Assembly (NCBI GenBank): GCA_934668515.1
Contig: CAKUNS010000011.1
Coordinates: forward strand, 1-50,880
From: an uncultured Eggerthellaceae bacterium
Lineage (GTDB): Bacteria > Actinomycetota > Coriobacteriia > Coriobacteriales > Eggerthellaceae
Length of the DNA: 50,880 nt
Reading direction: 5' to 3'
Made by a program: the position numbers and the translations under genes. Positions 16,540-25,174 of this stretch are shown here, piece after piece. The stretch's first letter is position 1. Each line of letters opens with the position of its first letter. A model generated the notes under the pieces. That model did not search any database. It saw only the letters and a list, made by a program, of their open reading frames with translations, and had not been told where the DNA came from.

Positions 16540-16730
16540 ATGCGCCTCCGCTGAACTTGCCGATGGATTATCCTGCGGCAAGCCGTAGCGGTGTGTCGTG
16601 ACAGTTGTCGCGGTGAAAGCCGTTTTGGCGTTGCCTGAAAAATCTTACTGCGTTGGGGATTCGCTGGCGGGGGAAGTGTCGCCCCTGTAACAAACCATTA
16701 ACAGCGCTTCTCGATCGGTGGGGAATCGGA

Positions 16731-16739
16731 TGCTAAACT
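16731..16739 (+). promoter_or_regulatory. Extended -10 element of xerD
   Basis: TGCTAAACT fits an extended -10 (TGnTAnnnT) and ends 6 bp before the xerD ATG. A transcript from it would start at or next to the A of the start codon. No clear -35 is present. Confidence 0.45.
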
Positions 16740-16745
16740 AGCCGC

Positions 16746-17717
16746 ATGACGACAAAAGAAGACATAATCGAGGGGAGCGCGGGCTGCGCGGGTGCCGATT
16801 TGGCACAGGGCACCGAACCCTTCTCGATCGAGTCCCTTACTAATGAATACCTTTCTTTCTTGCGCATCGAGCGATCGGCAAGTGACAACACCGTAGCGGC
16901 TTATGCGACCGACTTAAGCGATTTCGCTGCGTTCCTTGATGCTCTGGGGGTCGACGACGCCACCAAGGTGACCCGCGACGACGTCATTGGTTATGAAGCG
17001 GATCTGCGAGACAGGGGATACGCGCCATCAAGCATCGACCGGCGTATCTCGGCATTGAAAGGTTTGTATCGCTTTTGCGTGCGCGAGGGTTACTTTATTA
17101 AGAACCCGACCGAATCGGTGAAACTCCCCAAACCCGCCGAAAAACTCCCCGATGTGCTCTCCATCGCTAAGATGAACGCCTTGCTTGACGGGCTCCCGCA
17201 TGATACCCCAACCGACCTGCGTAACCGCGCGATCCTGGAGGTGCTGTACGGGTGCGGATTGCGCGTGAGCGAGTGCACGGGGCTCGATTTGTCCAGCTGC
17301 CTTCTTGATCAGGGGATCCTTCGCATTAAGGGTAAGGGCGGGAAAGAGCGCGTTTCCCCGATATCGGGAAGTGCTGCCAACGCCTTGGCGGATTACCTTG
17401 AAATCGGGCGCCCACAGCTGGTGAAGTCATACGCCAAGCCGACATCGGCCGTTTTCCTGAATGCGCGCGGCGGTCGTTTGACGCGTCAGAGCGTGCATAC
17501 GTTGGTTGCGAACGCCGGCGTTTCGGTCGGGGTGAAGAACCTTCACCCTCATACGCTTCGCCATTCTTTTGCAACGCACATGCTGGAGGGCGGCGCCGAT
17601 CTTCGCGTTATCCAAGAGATTCTTGGACACTCCGACATCTCCACAACGCAGGTTTACACCCATGTCGACAGATCCCATATTCGCGAGGAATATCTGTCGG
17701 CGCATCCGCGCGCCTAG
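16746..17717 (+). CDS. xerD: Tyrosine recombinase XerD-type
   Basis: Xer recombinases resolve chromosome dimers at dif with FtsK. The 323-residue protein has an N-terminal SAM-like domain (LTNEYLSFLRIERSASDNTV, from about 31) and the C-terminal catalytic domain. The full catalytic set is R173 (GLRVSE), K197/K200 (KGKGGKER), H269 and R272 (HTLRHSFATH), H295 (GHSDIST) and nucleophile Y304 (QVYTHV). The first 25 residues are an extra polar extension. No ribosome binding site precedes the ATG, but an extended -10 lies just upstream, so the mRNA may be leaderless. XerC or another paralogue cannot be excluded. It is a housekeeping enzyme, with no phage genes nearby. Confidence 0.9.
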   Translation: MTTKEDIIEGSAGCAGADLAQGTEPFSIESLTNEYLSFLRIERSASDNTVAAYATDLSDFAAFLDALGVDDATKVTRDDVIGYEADLRDRGYAPSSIDRRISALKGLYRFCVREGYFIKNPTESVKLPKPAEKLPDVLSIAKMNALLDGLPHDTPTDLRNRAILEVLYGCGLRVSECTGLDLSSCLLDQGILRIKGKGGKERVSPISGSAANALADYLEIGRPQLVKSYAKPTSAVFLNARGGRLTRQSVHTLVANAGVSVGVKNLHPHTLRHSFATHMLEGGADLRVIQEILGHSDISTTQVYTHVDRSHIREEYLSAHPRA

Positions 17718-17848
17718 CTTTGCCGTCGACCTTTATGTGGCGACTGGGTATTCCGGTGTGTCTGTCGGCGCGCCCTCGTGTTTGGTTCGGCGTTCCCCCA
17801 TCGTTTCATCCTCACGGCTCCCTGCGTTCCCTTGTGCGTAGCCGCAAT

Positions 17849-17909
17849 CCCACTTTCCTCCACTTTTCCTCCCACTCTTTCACCCATTTCGTCACCCACT
17901 TCCTCCCAT
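17849..17909 (-). repeat. Inverted array of MraZ-box-like repeats
   Basis: Six GTGGG/ATGGG-type units are read on the minus strand (CCCAC or CCCAT on the plus strand, one degenerate TCCAC). They start at 17849, 17859, 17871, 17883, 17895 and 17905, so the spacing is 10-12 bp, about one helical turn. Several are preceded by A's (AAGTGGG). MraZ of other bacteria binds TGGGN or AAAGTG repeats spaced at about 10 bp upstream of mraZ. The orientation is opposite to the two arrays closer to mraZ. Confidence 0.5.
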
Positions 17910-17918
17910 GCCTCTGAC

Positions 17919-17962
17919 GTGGGGTTTTGAAGTGATGGTGTGGCGAAGTGGGGGATGTGGGA
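17919..17962 (+). repeat. Distal plus-strand array of MraZ-box-like repeats
   Basis: GTGGGG at 17919, TGTGG at 17939, GTGGGG at 17948 and TGTGGGA at 17956 fall roughly on a 10-bp phase. This array faces the inverted array 10 bp upstream, making a mirrored arrangement about 175-300 bp from the mraZ promoter. Confidence 0.45.
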
Positions 17963-18095
17963 CGAAAATCCACTGCTCGAATGATGCTCTCCGGCTTGGC
18001 TTCATTCGGCCTATTTTGCTGGGCTAATTCTCGTTTATACCTATTTGACCTGCGAAAATGTAATATAGGCGTTGTGGTTTCCCCTGTGAACCACT

Positions 18096-18142
18096 TGTGG
18101 TGGGGTGGGGGTCGTTGTGTTTTGCTGTGTTGCAAAGTGGGA
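18096..18142 (+). repeat. Promoter-proximal MraZ-box-like array
   Basis: TGTGG (18096), TGGGG (18106), TGTGT (18116) and TGTGT (18126) repeat at exactly 10 bp, followed by AAAGTGGGA with TGGGA at 18138. The last unit lies inside the spacer of the predicted mraZ promoter, the position expected for autorepression by MraZ. Confidence 0.55.
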
Positions 18143-18158
18143 CAGATTGTCATAGAAT
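18130..18158 (+). promoter_or_regulatory. mraZ (dcw cluster) promoter
   Basis: TTGCAA and TAGAAT are separated by 17 bp, a good sigma-A match, 67 bp upstream of the mraZ start. A TGGGA unit sits in the spacer. Confidence 0.65.
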
Positions 18159-18225
18159 GCAAACACGTTAGATGACAGTGAACGAGTGCGCCCGCAAGGC
18201 GCGTCGCCGAAAGGGCGGTTAGGAC

Positions 18226-18678
18226 ATGGAAGAAGGGAAGCACACCGTTGATCTGAACGGCGAGTTTCGCTTCAAAATCGATGCCAAAGGCCGTATGTCC
18301 CTGCCGGCGAAGTTTCGCAAACTGCTTTCTGACGAGCTTGTGGTAACGCGCAGCCTTCAAGACGAGTGCATCTACGTGTTTGACGACGGCCAGTTCGAAC
18401 AGTGGGTCAACCAGCTGTTCGTTGACTCCTTCGGGGGTTACCGCTCGAACAACGCGAAGCACGTCGGTCTTCGCCGCAAGCTGAAAAGCCGTGCCCGTGA
18501 CGTGCAGGTGGACTCCGCCGGTCGCGTCATGATCGCAGCGGATCAGCGCGAAGCGGTGGGAATCGACAAGGATGTGGTCATTGTGGGCAACACGGGTTAC
18601 TTCGAAGTGTGGGACGCAAAGCGTTACGACGACATGGATGCCGAGATCGATCTTGGCGAAATGGTCCAGGTTTCGTAG
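18226..18678 (+). CDS. mraZ: Transcriptional regulator MraZ
   Basis: MraZ is a ring-forming DNA-binding protein that represses or modulates its own dcw operon and opposes RsmH. The 150-residue protein has two SpoVT/AbrB-like halves, each with the D-x-x-G-R signature: KIDAKGRMSLPAKFR (about 17-31) and VDSAGRVMIAADQRE. The first gene of the dcw cluster, it lies downstream of three arrays of repeats resembling its operators. The start has AGGA very close (18221) and AAAGGG about 11 bp upstream, so initiation may be weak. Only 12 bp separate it from rsmH. Confidence 0.95.
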   Translation: MEEGKHTVDLNGEFRFKIDAKGRMSLPAKFRKLLSDELVVTRSLQDECIYVFDDGQFEQWVNQLFVDSFGGYRSNNAKHVGLRRKLKSRARDVQVDSAGRVMIAADQREAVGIDKDVVIVGNTGYFEVWDAKRYDDMDAEIDLGEMVQVS

Positions 18679-18690
18679 GGCGTGCGCGTG

Positions 18691-19647
18691 ATGACAAACG
18701 AATATCGGCATATACCGGTTCTGCTCGCCGAGTGCCTCGAACAATCCAAACTCCAAACACAGCATACGTTCGTGGACGCGACACTCGGCGGTGCAGGGCA
18801 TTCCTCCGAATTTGCCAAGCTTCTGGGGCCTGACGGGGTCTTGCTTGGAATCGATCAAGATGAGATGGCGCTGGCTGCGGCCGGGGCCAAGCTCGAAGCG
18901 ATTCCAGCCGAGCAACGACCCGAGATCAAGCTTCTGCGCGGCAACTTCGGGGATATGGACGAGCTTCTCGTCGAGGCAGAGGTGCCCGGGGTCGATGTGG
19001 TTCTTTTCGACTTGGGTGTTTCCTCGCCGCAGATTGATTTACCGTCCCGTGGCTTCTCCTTTAAGGAAGATGGCCCTCTTGATATGCGGATGAATCCGGG
19101 CAAACAAACTTTAACCGCAAAAGAGATCGTCAACACCTATAACGCAGCAGATCTCACTCGGATCATTCGCGCTAACTCGGATGAAAAGTGGGCGTCGCGT
19201 ATCGCGGAATTCATCGTTCGCGAGCGTGAGCACGGGGAAATCGAGACCAGCTTCCAGTTGGTCGACATCATCAAGGCGGCGATTCCTGCATCGGCAAGGC
19301 GTCGCGGCGGTCATCCGGCGAAGCGCACCTTCCAAGCGCTCAGGATAGAAGTCAACTCGGAGCTCACCGTGCTGCGCAGCGGTCTTGACGCAGCGGTGCG
19401 CTGGCTGAATCCGGGCGGAAGGGTGTTGGTGATTTCTTACCACTCGCTCGAGGACCGTATCGTCAAAGAGACGTTTGCCCATTTTGCAGACAGATGCACG
19501 TGTCCGCCGGACCTGCCCGTTTGCATGTGCGGTAAAAAGCCGATACTCGACGTCGTGACCCGCAAGCCGATTGTCCCCACTGCCGAGGAGATCGAGAGAA
19601 ACCCCCGCGCACGCAGTGCGAAACTGCGCGTCGCGCAAAAGCTGTAG
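18691..19647 (+). CDS. rsmH: 16S rRNA (cytosine-1402-N4)-methyltransferase RsmH
   Basis: RsmH (MraW) methylates N4 of C1402 in 16S rRNA with SAM. The 318-residue protein has the SAM-binding loop FVDATLGGAGHSSEF near the N-terminus, FDLGVSSPQID, and the conserved RGFSF, RRGGHPAKRTFQALRIEVN and SYHSLEDRIVKETF blocks. The ATG start is preferred because AGGG lies 10 bp upstream; the GTG three codons earlier would overlap that site. It is the second gene of the cluster. The closing sequence NPRARSAKLRVAQKL is typical. Confidence 0.96.
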   Translation: MTNEYRHIPVLLAECLEQSKLQTQHTFVDATLGGAGHSSEFAKLLGPDGVLLGIDQDEMALAAAGAKLEAIPAEQRPEIKLLRGNFGDMDELLVEAEVPGVDVVLFDLGVSSPQIDLPSRGFSFKEDGPLDMRMNPGKQTLTAKEIVNTYNAADLTRIIRANSDEKWASRIAEFIVREREHGEIETSFQLVDIIKAAIPASARRRGGHPAKRTFQALRIEVNSELTVLRSGLDAAVRWLNPGGRVLVISYHSLEDRIVKETFAHFADRCTCPPDLPVCMCGKKPILDVVTRKPIVPTAEEIERNPRARSAKLRVAQKL

Positions 19648-19738
19648 CCGCTTTTGCGGCTTGGCTTCAAACGAATAAGAACAACCAAGCCGCACGCCGC
19701 ACGAACAAACGCAGCTCAATCACACTAAGGAGGCGGAC

Positions 19739-20206
19739 ATGGCGCAAGCAGCATATCGTTTCGACGCATATCCTATGCAACAGCCAGAGCGATCCGCCCG
19801 TCCTGACGTGCGTGTCGTTCCCGGCAAGCGCGAGCGCTCTAAGACCGAGGCGAAGCCCGTCACCGGTTCGCTGGTGTTCAGGCTCGTCATCGGTGTCATG
19901 GTCGTGATCGCCCTTACGTGCTTCGCCACAATCACGCTTAAAACGGCAACCAGCTCGGTTCTTGGCGACACCAGGAGCATCGAATCGTCGATGAGCACCA
20001 TGAAATCCGATTCAACCACGCTCGAGGTTCAGAATTCGGCGTTGTCTAGCACCGCGACGATCAAAGCCCATGCCGAGAAAATCGGCATGTCCGCACCGTA
20101 CGAGGTCGGCACCATCGTTTTGCAGAAGGACGTCGTCGCAACCGATGCCCAAGGCGCTCTTTCCCTTTCGGGTAGCATCAAGAACGCCGCCGAGATCCAG
20201 GGTTAA
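19739..20206 (+). CDS. ftsL: Cell division protein FtsL-like
   Basis: FtsL is a bitopic divisome protein that joins FtsB/DivIC and FtsQ and helps activate FtsWI. The 155-residue protein has a basic cytoplasmic tail (1-44), one transmembrane segment (about 46-68) and an extracytoplasmic coiled coil (about 70-120) ending with a HAEKIGMS motif common in FtsL. Sequence similarity in this family is poor, so position between rsmH and ftsI and topology carry the call. AAGGAGG lies 5 bp upstream of the ATG. The stop is 3 bp before ftsI. Confidence 0.85.
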   Translation: MAQAAYRFDAYPMQQPERSARPDVRVVPGKRERSKTEAKPVTGSLVFRLVIGVMVVIALTCFATITLKTATSSVLGDTRSIESSMSTMKSDSTTLEVQNSALSSTATIKAHAEKIGMSAPYEVGTIVLQKDVVATDAQGALSLSGSIKNAAEIQG

Positions 20207-20209
20207 ACC

Positions 20210-21988
20210 ATGACTGAAAAAGGCAACCGCACCGATCGCCGTAGGCGGTCTTCTTCGTCGCGTGCTGCCGCCGGTAATCACACCACGCGCTTCGCCGTAC
20301 GGAACTCGAACCGCCCCGCCATCGTTCTCTTATTGATGTTGGTGTTCGCGCTTGCCATGTTCGCGCGACTTTTCTATCTGGATGTCGTGGTTCAGAAGGA
20401 GTACTCCCAGAACGCGCAGGCATCGCACACCGTCGGTCTGACGGTGGAGCCCAGGCGTGGCACCATCTACGACCGAAACGGCAAGATCCTTGCGGTTTCG
20501 GTTGACTGCACCACGGTCTATTGCAACCCCTCCGAGGTCACCGACCCCACCGCGGAAGCTGCGGTCATCGCCAAGTACTTGGGCGGCACCTACAAAGACT
20601 ATGTCGATAAGCTTTCTGCCGAGAAGTCCACGTTCTCGTACGTGAAGCGCAAAGTGGATAAGGACAAGGCCGCCGAGCTGAAGAAAGAAGGCCTTGACGG
20701 CATTTACTTCCTGTCGGATACCCGCCGCGAATACCCGTACGGCGAAGTGGGCGGCCAGCTTGTGGGTGCAACCAACGTTGAAGTCGACCAGGCGGCCAAC
20801 CGCGAGTACTACGTGGGCATCTCGGGCCTTGAATATTGGTACAACGAAACGCTTTCCGGCACTGCCGGTTACTACGAAGCCGAGCTTGGCGCCGACGGCA
20901 CCCCCATCCCTGGCGGTGTTCACGAGTCGACGGCGGCTGTGGACGGCAAGGACATCGTCATTTCCGTTGACATCGAGCTTCAGCAGACGGCCGAGGCCGC
21001 GCTGAAGGATCGCCTTGAGCGCATGGGCGTCAAGGGCGGCACCGCGCTTGTCGTCGATGGAGGTACGGGTGAGATCTACGCCTGCGCATCGTATCCGTAT
21101 TTCAACCCCGCCGACCGCACCGAGGTCAAAGAGGGCTCGATGGAAGTGAAGGCTATTTCCAGCCTTCTTGAGCCAGGTTCGGTGTTCAAGACCGTTTCGG
21201 CCATGTCGGTTCTTGAAGAGGGATCGATGGATGTCAAGGACACGCTCTTCTGCCCCTCCATCATCACGGCTGACGGTTATCAGATCTCAGACGCGCACGA
21301 GCGTGCGGACACCACGTATTCGCTTCGCCAGATCATGCAGTACTCCTCGAACGTCGGCATCTCGCTGGCGGTTGAGAACATGGGCTTCGACAAGCTGTAC
21401 GACCACATCATCAAATATAAGCTGCATGAACTGACGGGCGTTGACTTCCCGGGCGAGCAGCTGGGTTACATGGTCGACTTCAGCAGCTGGTCGCGCGTCG
21501 TGGGCTACAACGTCTCGTTCGGTCAGGGTATTTCCGTCACGCCCTTGCAGATCGCCCGTTTCTACGGCGCACTGGTCAACGACGGCTACGAATGCGTGCC
21601 GCATTTCGTGATCAAGTATCCGGAAACCGGCGAGACCCCTCAGTACGAACAGTCGAAGGTGGTGGAGAACACCGAGGTCATCCCTAAGATGACCAGCATG
21701 CTGCAGACCGTAGTCGAATCAGGCACGGGTGTTATGGCCGGCATCGAGGGATACGATGTGGCCGGCAAGACCTCGACCGCCGAGGTGTATGACGAGGAGA
21801 ACGGTGGCTACAAGTACAACACTTACAACCTCGCATTCTGCGGCTACGTCGCCAACTCCGACAGCAAACTTGTCTGTTATGTGGGTGCACATGAAGTCAT
21901 TGGCGATAACGAAGTCACCCCGATTTTTCAGGATATAATGTCGTATGCCGTCGATAGGTATTCCATCACGTCATACTCGACGGAGTGA
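20210..21988 (+). CDS. ftsI: Peptidoglycan transpeptidase FtsI (PBP2/PBP3, class B)
   Basis: This divisome DD-transpeptidase works with FtsW to make septal peptidoglycan. The 592-residue protein has a basic N-tail, a TM anchor (about 37-57), the dimerisation domain (RRGTIYDRNGKILAVS at 82-97) and the transpeptidase domain. The active-site motifs are S324-x-x-K327 (EPGSVFK), S379-S-N381 and K520-T-S (GKTSTAEVY). There is no PASTA domain, unlike several firmicute division PBPs. AGGG in the ftsL tail gives the ribosome binding site. The last bases overlap a possible early murE start. Confidence 0.95.
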   Translation: MTEKGNRTDRRRRSSSSRAAAGNHTTRFAVRNSNRPAIVLLLMLVFALAMFARLFYLDVVVQKEYSQNAQASHTVGLTVEPRRGTIYDRNGKILAVSVDCTTVYCNPSEVTDPTAEAAVIAKYLGGTYKDYVDKLSAEKSTFSYVKRKVDKDKAAELKKEGLDGIYFLSDTRREYPYGEVGGQLVGATNVEVDQAANREYYVGISGLEYWYNETLSGTAGYYEAELGADGTPIPGGVHESTAAVDGKDIVISVDIELQQTAEAALKDRLERMGVKGGTALVVDGGTGEIYACASYPYFNPADRTEVKEGSMEVKAISSLLEPGSVFKTVSAMSVLEEGSMDVKDTLFCPSIITADGYQISDAHERADTTYSLRQIMQYSSNVGISLAVENMGFDKLYDHIIKYKLHELTGVDFPGEQLGYMVDFSSWSRVVGYNVSFGQGISVTPLQIARFYGALVNDGYECVPHFVIKYPETGETPQYEQSKVVENTEVIPKMTSMLQTVVESGTGVMAGIEGYDVAGKTSTAEVYDEENGGYKYNTYNLAFCGYVANSDSKLVCYVGAHEVIGDNEVTPIFQDIMSYAVDRYSITSYSTE

Positions 21989-22095
21989 CGAAACGCGAAA
22001 ACGAACGTCCTATTGCCGGTGCAGTAGGACGCGGTCGCAGGGTTTGCGCAGATCAGCGTCCCTTGCGGCACAACATCTTAGCGAGGTGCATCTAC

Positions 22096-23577
22096 ATGGC
22101 GAAAACGGTCGCCCAGCTGTTCAGCGGTATCGATTGCACGGTTCTTGGGAATCCCGACGATGAAGTAACGGGCATTGCGTACCGCTCCGACAAGGTGCAG
22201 CCTGGCAATGCGTTTTTCTGCATCGTCGGCCTGAAAAGCGACGGTCATTCGTTTGCCCAGGATGCCATCGATCACGGTGCGAAGGTCATTGTGTGCGAGC
22301 GCAAGGTCTACCTTGCCGACGCCACCGACGTCACCGAGGTGGTCGTTTCCGATACGCGCAAGGCTATGGCGCAAGTTGCAGCCAACTATTACGACAATCC
22401 CTCCCAGGCCTTCAGCTTGGTGGGCATCACAGGCACCAACGGCAAAACCACCACGACGTATCTGGTCGAGCATATCGCTAAACGCTGCGGTAAGCGCACG
22501 GGCGTCATCGGCACCGTCGGCATCGTCGTCGACGGTAAGAAAGAGCATGCCGAGCACACTACGCCGGAGTCTCCCGACCTTCAGGCGACGTTCGCGAAGA
22601 TGCGCGATGCGCGCGTCGACACGGTTGCCATGGAGGTTTCAAGCCACGCGCTTGATTTGCTGCGCACGTGGGGAACCACGTTCGCTGTCACTGCGTTCAC
22701 CAACCTGACGCAGGATCATCTCGATTACCATCATACGTTCGAAGCTTATTTCGAAGCCAAGGCCCGCTTGTTCTCGAAGGAATATCCCGCCAAGCGTGTT
22801 GTCAGCATCGACGACAAATGGGGCAAGGAGCTGCTTCGCCGTTGCAGCGCCGCCGACGAGAACGTCATTTCCGTCGGTTGGGACCAAACGGCGCAGATCC
22901 ATCCTGTCAACGTCGATTACGAGCCAACGCATACGTCGGTCGAGCTTGATGTGCGCGGCTCACGCGTGAAGTTCGATTACCCGCTGGTTGGCCGCTTCAA
23001 CGTTTCCAACGTCATGACTGCGTTCGCCATCGGCATGCAGCTGGGCTTCTCGCAGGCCGGCATTATCGCTGCGCTCGAGGAGGCTCCGCAGGTTCCGGGC
23101 CGTCTTGAGCGAGTTTCGGCTGACCATAACGGCGGCGTTTCCGTGTTCGTCGACTACGCGCACACGCCCGACGCCCTGCAGAAGGCCATGGCGTCCATTC
23201 AGAACATCACGAAGGGCCGCACTATCGTGGTCTTCGGCTGCGGCGGCGACCGCGATGCAACGAAGCGCTCCATCATGGGCCGCATCGCGCTTGGTGCCGA
23301 TTACGCAGTTGTCACGTCCGACAACCCGCGCACCGAAGATCCGCTGGCCATCATCAACGACATCGTTTCGGGGATGGGCGAGGGCACCGATCATTTCGAG
23401 GTCGAGCCCGACCGCCGTTTGGCAATCGCCGCCGCCATCAAGCATGCGCAGCCTGGTGATTCCATCCTTATTGCCGGCAAGGGCCACGAGGATTATCAGC
23501 TCGTCGGCGACAAGGTCCTCTCTTTTGACGACCGTGTCGTTGCTGCGGAAGAGCTTGAACGGGCATTCGGCGAATAA
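22096..23577 (+). CDS. murE: UDP-MurNAc-tripeptide synthetase MurE (probably meso-DAP adding)
   Basis: MurE adds the third residue to UDP-MurNAc-L-Ala-D-Glu. The 493-residue protein has the Mur ligase P-loop GITGTNGKTTTT (110-121), the region of the carbamylated lysine (FEAYFEAKARLF), and D409-N-P-R412. The DNPR motif is the known selector for meso-diaminopimelate rather than lysine. The start chosen follows GAGGTG by 7 bp; the frame is open back to a GTG overlapping the ftsI stop, but those 37 codons show no MurE similarity. It leads into murF with AAGGAG between them. Confidence 0.93.
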   Translation: MAKTVAQLFSGIDCTVLGNPDDEVTGIAYRSDKVQPGNAFFCIVGLKSDGHSFAQDAIDHGAKVIVCERKVYLADATDVTEVVVSDTRKAMAQVAANYYDNPSQAFSLVGITGTNGKTTTTYLVEHIAKRCGKRTGVIGTVGIVVDGKKEHAEHTTPESPDLQATFAKMRDARVDTVAMEVSSHALDLLRTWGTTFAVTAFTNLTQDHLDYHHTFEAYFEAKARLFSKEYPAKRVVSIDDKWGKELLRRCSAADENVISVGWDQTAQIHPVNVDYEPTHTSVELDVRGSRVKFDYPLVGRFNVSNVMTAFAIGMQLGFSQAGIIAALEEAPQVPGRLERVSADHNGGVSVFVDYAHTPDALQKAMASIQNITKGRTIVVFGCGGDRDATKRSIMGRIALGADYAVVTSDNPRTEDPLAIINDIVSGMGEGTDHFEVEPDRRLAIAAAIKHAQPGDSILIAGKGHEDYQLVGDKVLSFDDRVVAAEELERAFGE

Positions 23578-23604
23578 ACGGGCGCCCACAAGGAGTAATT
23601 CGTC

Positions 23605-25173
23605 ATGCGCTTGAGCATCAAGGAAATTTTCAAGTCAACCCATGGCTCGTACGTTGTCGAGCCTGCTTCCGAAGACGTAGTCGCGACGGGTCTGGTATGG
23701 GACTCGCGCGAGGTTTCCGAGGGTTGCATCTACCTCGCCCTTCCGGGTGAGCGCGTCGATGGGCGCGCGTTCGTCACGCAAGCCTTCGGCAAGGGTGCTG
23801 TCTGCGCTCTTGTCATGGGCGACGTCGACGAAGCTGCTATGGATGCCGCCCGCGATTCGGGTCTGGCCATTATTTCGGTTGCGAACACTTACAAAGCCAT
23901 CGAGGACCTTGCCGCTTATTGGCGAGGGAAGCTCAACGGCCGCGTAATCGGCTTGTCGGGTTCAACGGGGAAAACCACCACCAAGAACCTCGTTCGCGAC
24001 GTTCTTTCCGCGCACGGTTCCGTCGTGGCCACCCAGGGAAACCAGAACAACGAGATAGGCGTTCCCAAAACGCTTCTTTCTGCCGAGCCCGATACGACTT
24101 CGGTTGTCGTCGAGATGGGTATGCGTGGGCTGCATCAGCTTGATGCGCTCTGCTCGTTCGTGAAACCTTCGTGGGGTCTGCTTACCAACGTGGGCGAAAG
24201 CCACATCGAGCTCTTGGGCAGCCGCGAGAACATTGCGCGTGCCAAGTCCGAGTTGTTCGCTTCGCTTCCCGACAACACGGGAGTTGCGTTCTTGAACATC
24301 GCGGATGATTTCGCGCGTTTCGTTTGCGATTGTGCGCATCTTTCCGACAGGAATGTCGGCTTGGTTTGCTATGACGGCTCCCTGCAGGCGTCCGAGCGTG
24401 TTGAGTCGTTCTCGTACGACGATCGGAACCTTCCCATGGTGTGGGCATCCGACATCAAGCTCGACCCCCAGGGCTGCGCCTCGTTTAATCTGTGCGCTCG
24501 GGGTTTCGGGCAGCTTGGCTTGGCGGGTGAGTCGGGCCTTGAAATCGTTCCCTGCACGCTGGCGCTGCGCGGCGTGCATAACGTCTCGAACGCGTGCGCA
24601 GCTGCTGCCGTGGGTTATGCAAGCGGAATGTCGCTTGCCGATTGCTCTTTGGCGCTTGGTCAAGTCAGGCCCGAACCAGGTAGGCAGGATATCCTCAGTT
24701 CAAACGAGCATGTTCTTGAAGTGCCGTCTGATTATGGCAAGGAAAAGGTAGCCGAGCTGCGCCTTACCGTTCCGGCTGGCATCACCGTCGTCGACGATTC
24801 GTACAACGCGAACCCCGATTCCATGCGCGCGTCACTATCGACGTTCTCGGCTATGGTCGTTTCGGGGAAGCGCATCGCTGTTCTTGGCGACATGGGCGAG
24901 CTCGGCTCGTTCGCTCCGGAATGCCATGCCCGCGTTGGCTCGTATGCGGCGCATTGTTCGCTTGATTTGCTGGTATGCGTCGGCGATCTTTCCGTTGACA
25001 TCGCCGCCGGCGCCAAAGCCGCTGGGATGCCGGCAGACAAGATCGTCCATGTCGACGATATAGAAGCAGCGCTGGCGTATGTCGCGCCGCGTGCGAACCC
25101 GGGCGATGCCGTCTTGGTCAAAGCCTCTAATTTCATGGAATTCAGCCGCATTGTGAAGGGATTGGTCGGCTAG
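23605..25173 (+). CDS. murF: UDP-MurNAc-pentapeptide synthetase MurF
   Basis: MurF adds D-Ala-D-Ala to the UDP-MurNAc-tripeptide. The 522-residue protein has the substrate domain (WDSREVSEGCIYLALPGER, 32-50) and the ATP loop GLSGSTGKTTTKN (116-128). The central NVGESHIELLGSRENIARAKSEL block carries the lysine that is carbamylated in Mur ligases, and the C-terminal part holds DDSYNANPDSM and LGDMGELG. It is somewhat longer than E. coli MurF (452), with extra sequence around 230-290. AAGGAG precedes the ATG. The stop is one base before mraY. Confidence 0.95.
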   Translation: MRLSIKEIFKSTHGSYVVEPASEDVVATGLVWDSREVSEGCIYLALPGERVDGRAFVTQAFGKGAVCALVMGDVDEAAMDAARDSGLAIISVANTYKAIEDLAAYWRGKLNGRVIGLSGSTGKTTTKNLVRDVLSAHGSVVATQGNQNNEIGVPKTLLSAEPDTTSVVVEMGMRGLHQLDALCSFVKPSWGLLTNVGESHIELLGSRENIARAKSELFASLPDNTGVAFLNIADDFARFVCDCAHLSDRNVGLVCYDGSLQASERVESFSYDDRNLPMVWASDIKLDPQGCASFNLCARGFGQLGLAGESGLEIVPCTLALRGVHNVSNACAAAAVGYASGMSLADCSLALGQVRPEPGRQDILSSNEHVLEVPSDYGKEKVAELRLTVPAGITVVDDSYNANPDSMRASLSTFSAMVVSGKRIAVLGDMGELGSFAPECHARVGSYAAHCSLDLLVCVGDLSVDIAAGAKAAGMPADKIVHVDDIEAALAYVAPRANPGDAVLVKASNFMEFSRIVKGLVG

Positions 25174-25174
25174 C

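Noticed and set aside
16746..17717. xerD as the integrase of a mobile element
   Set aside because: It has XerD-type motifs and length, no att-like repeats, and housekeeping genes on both sides.
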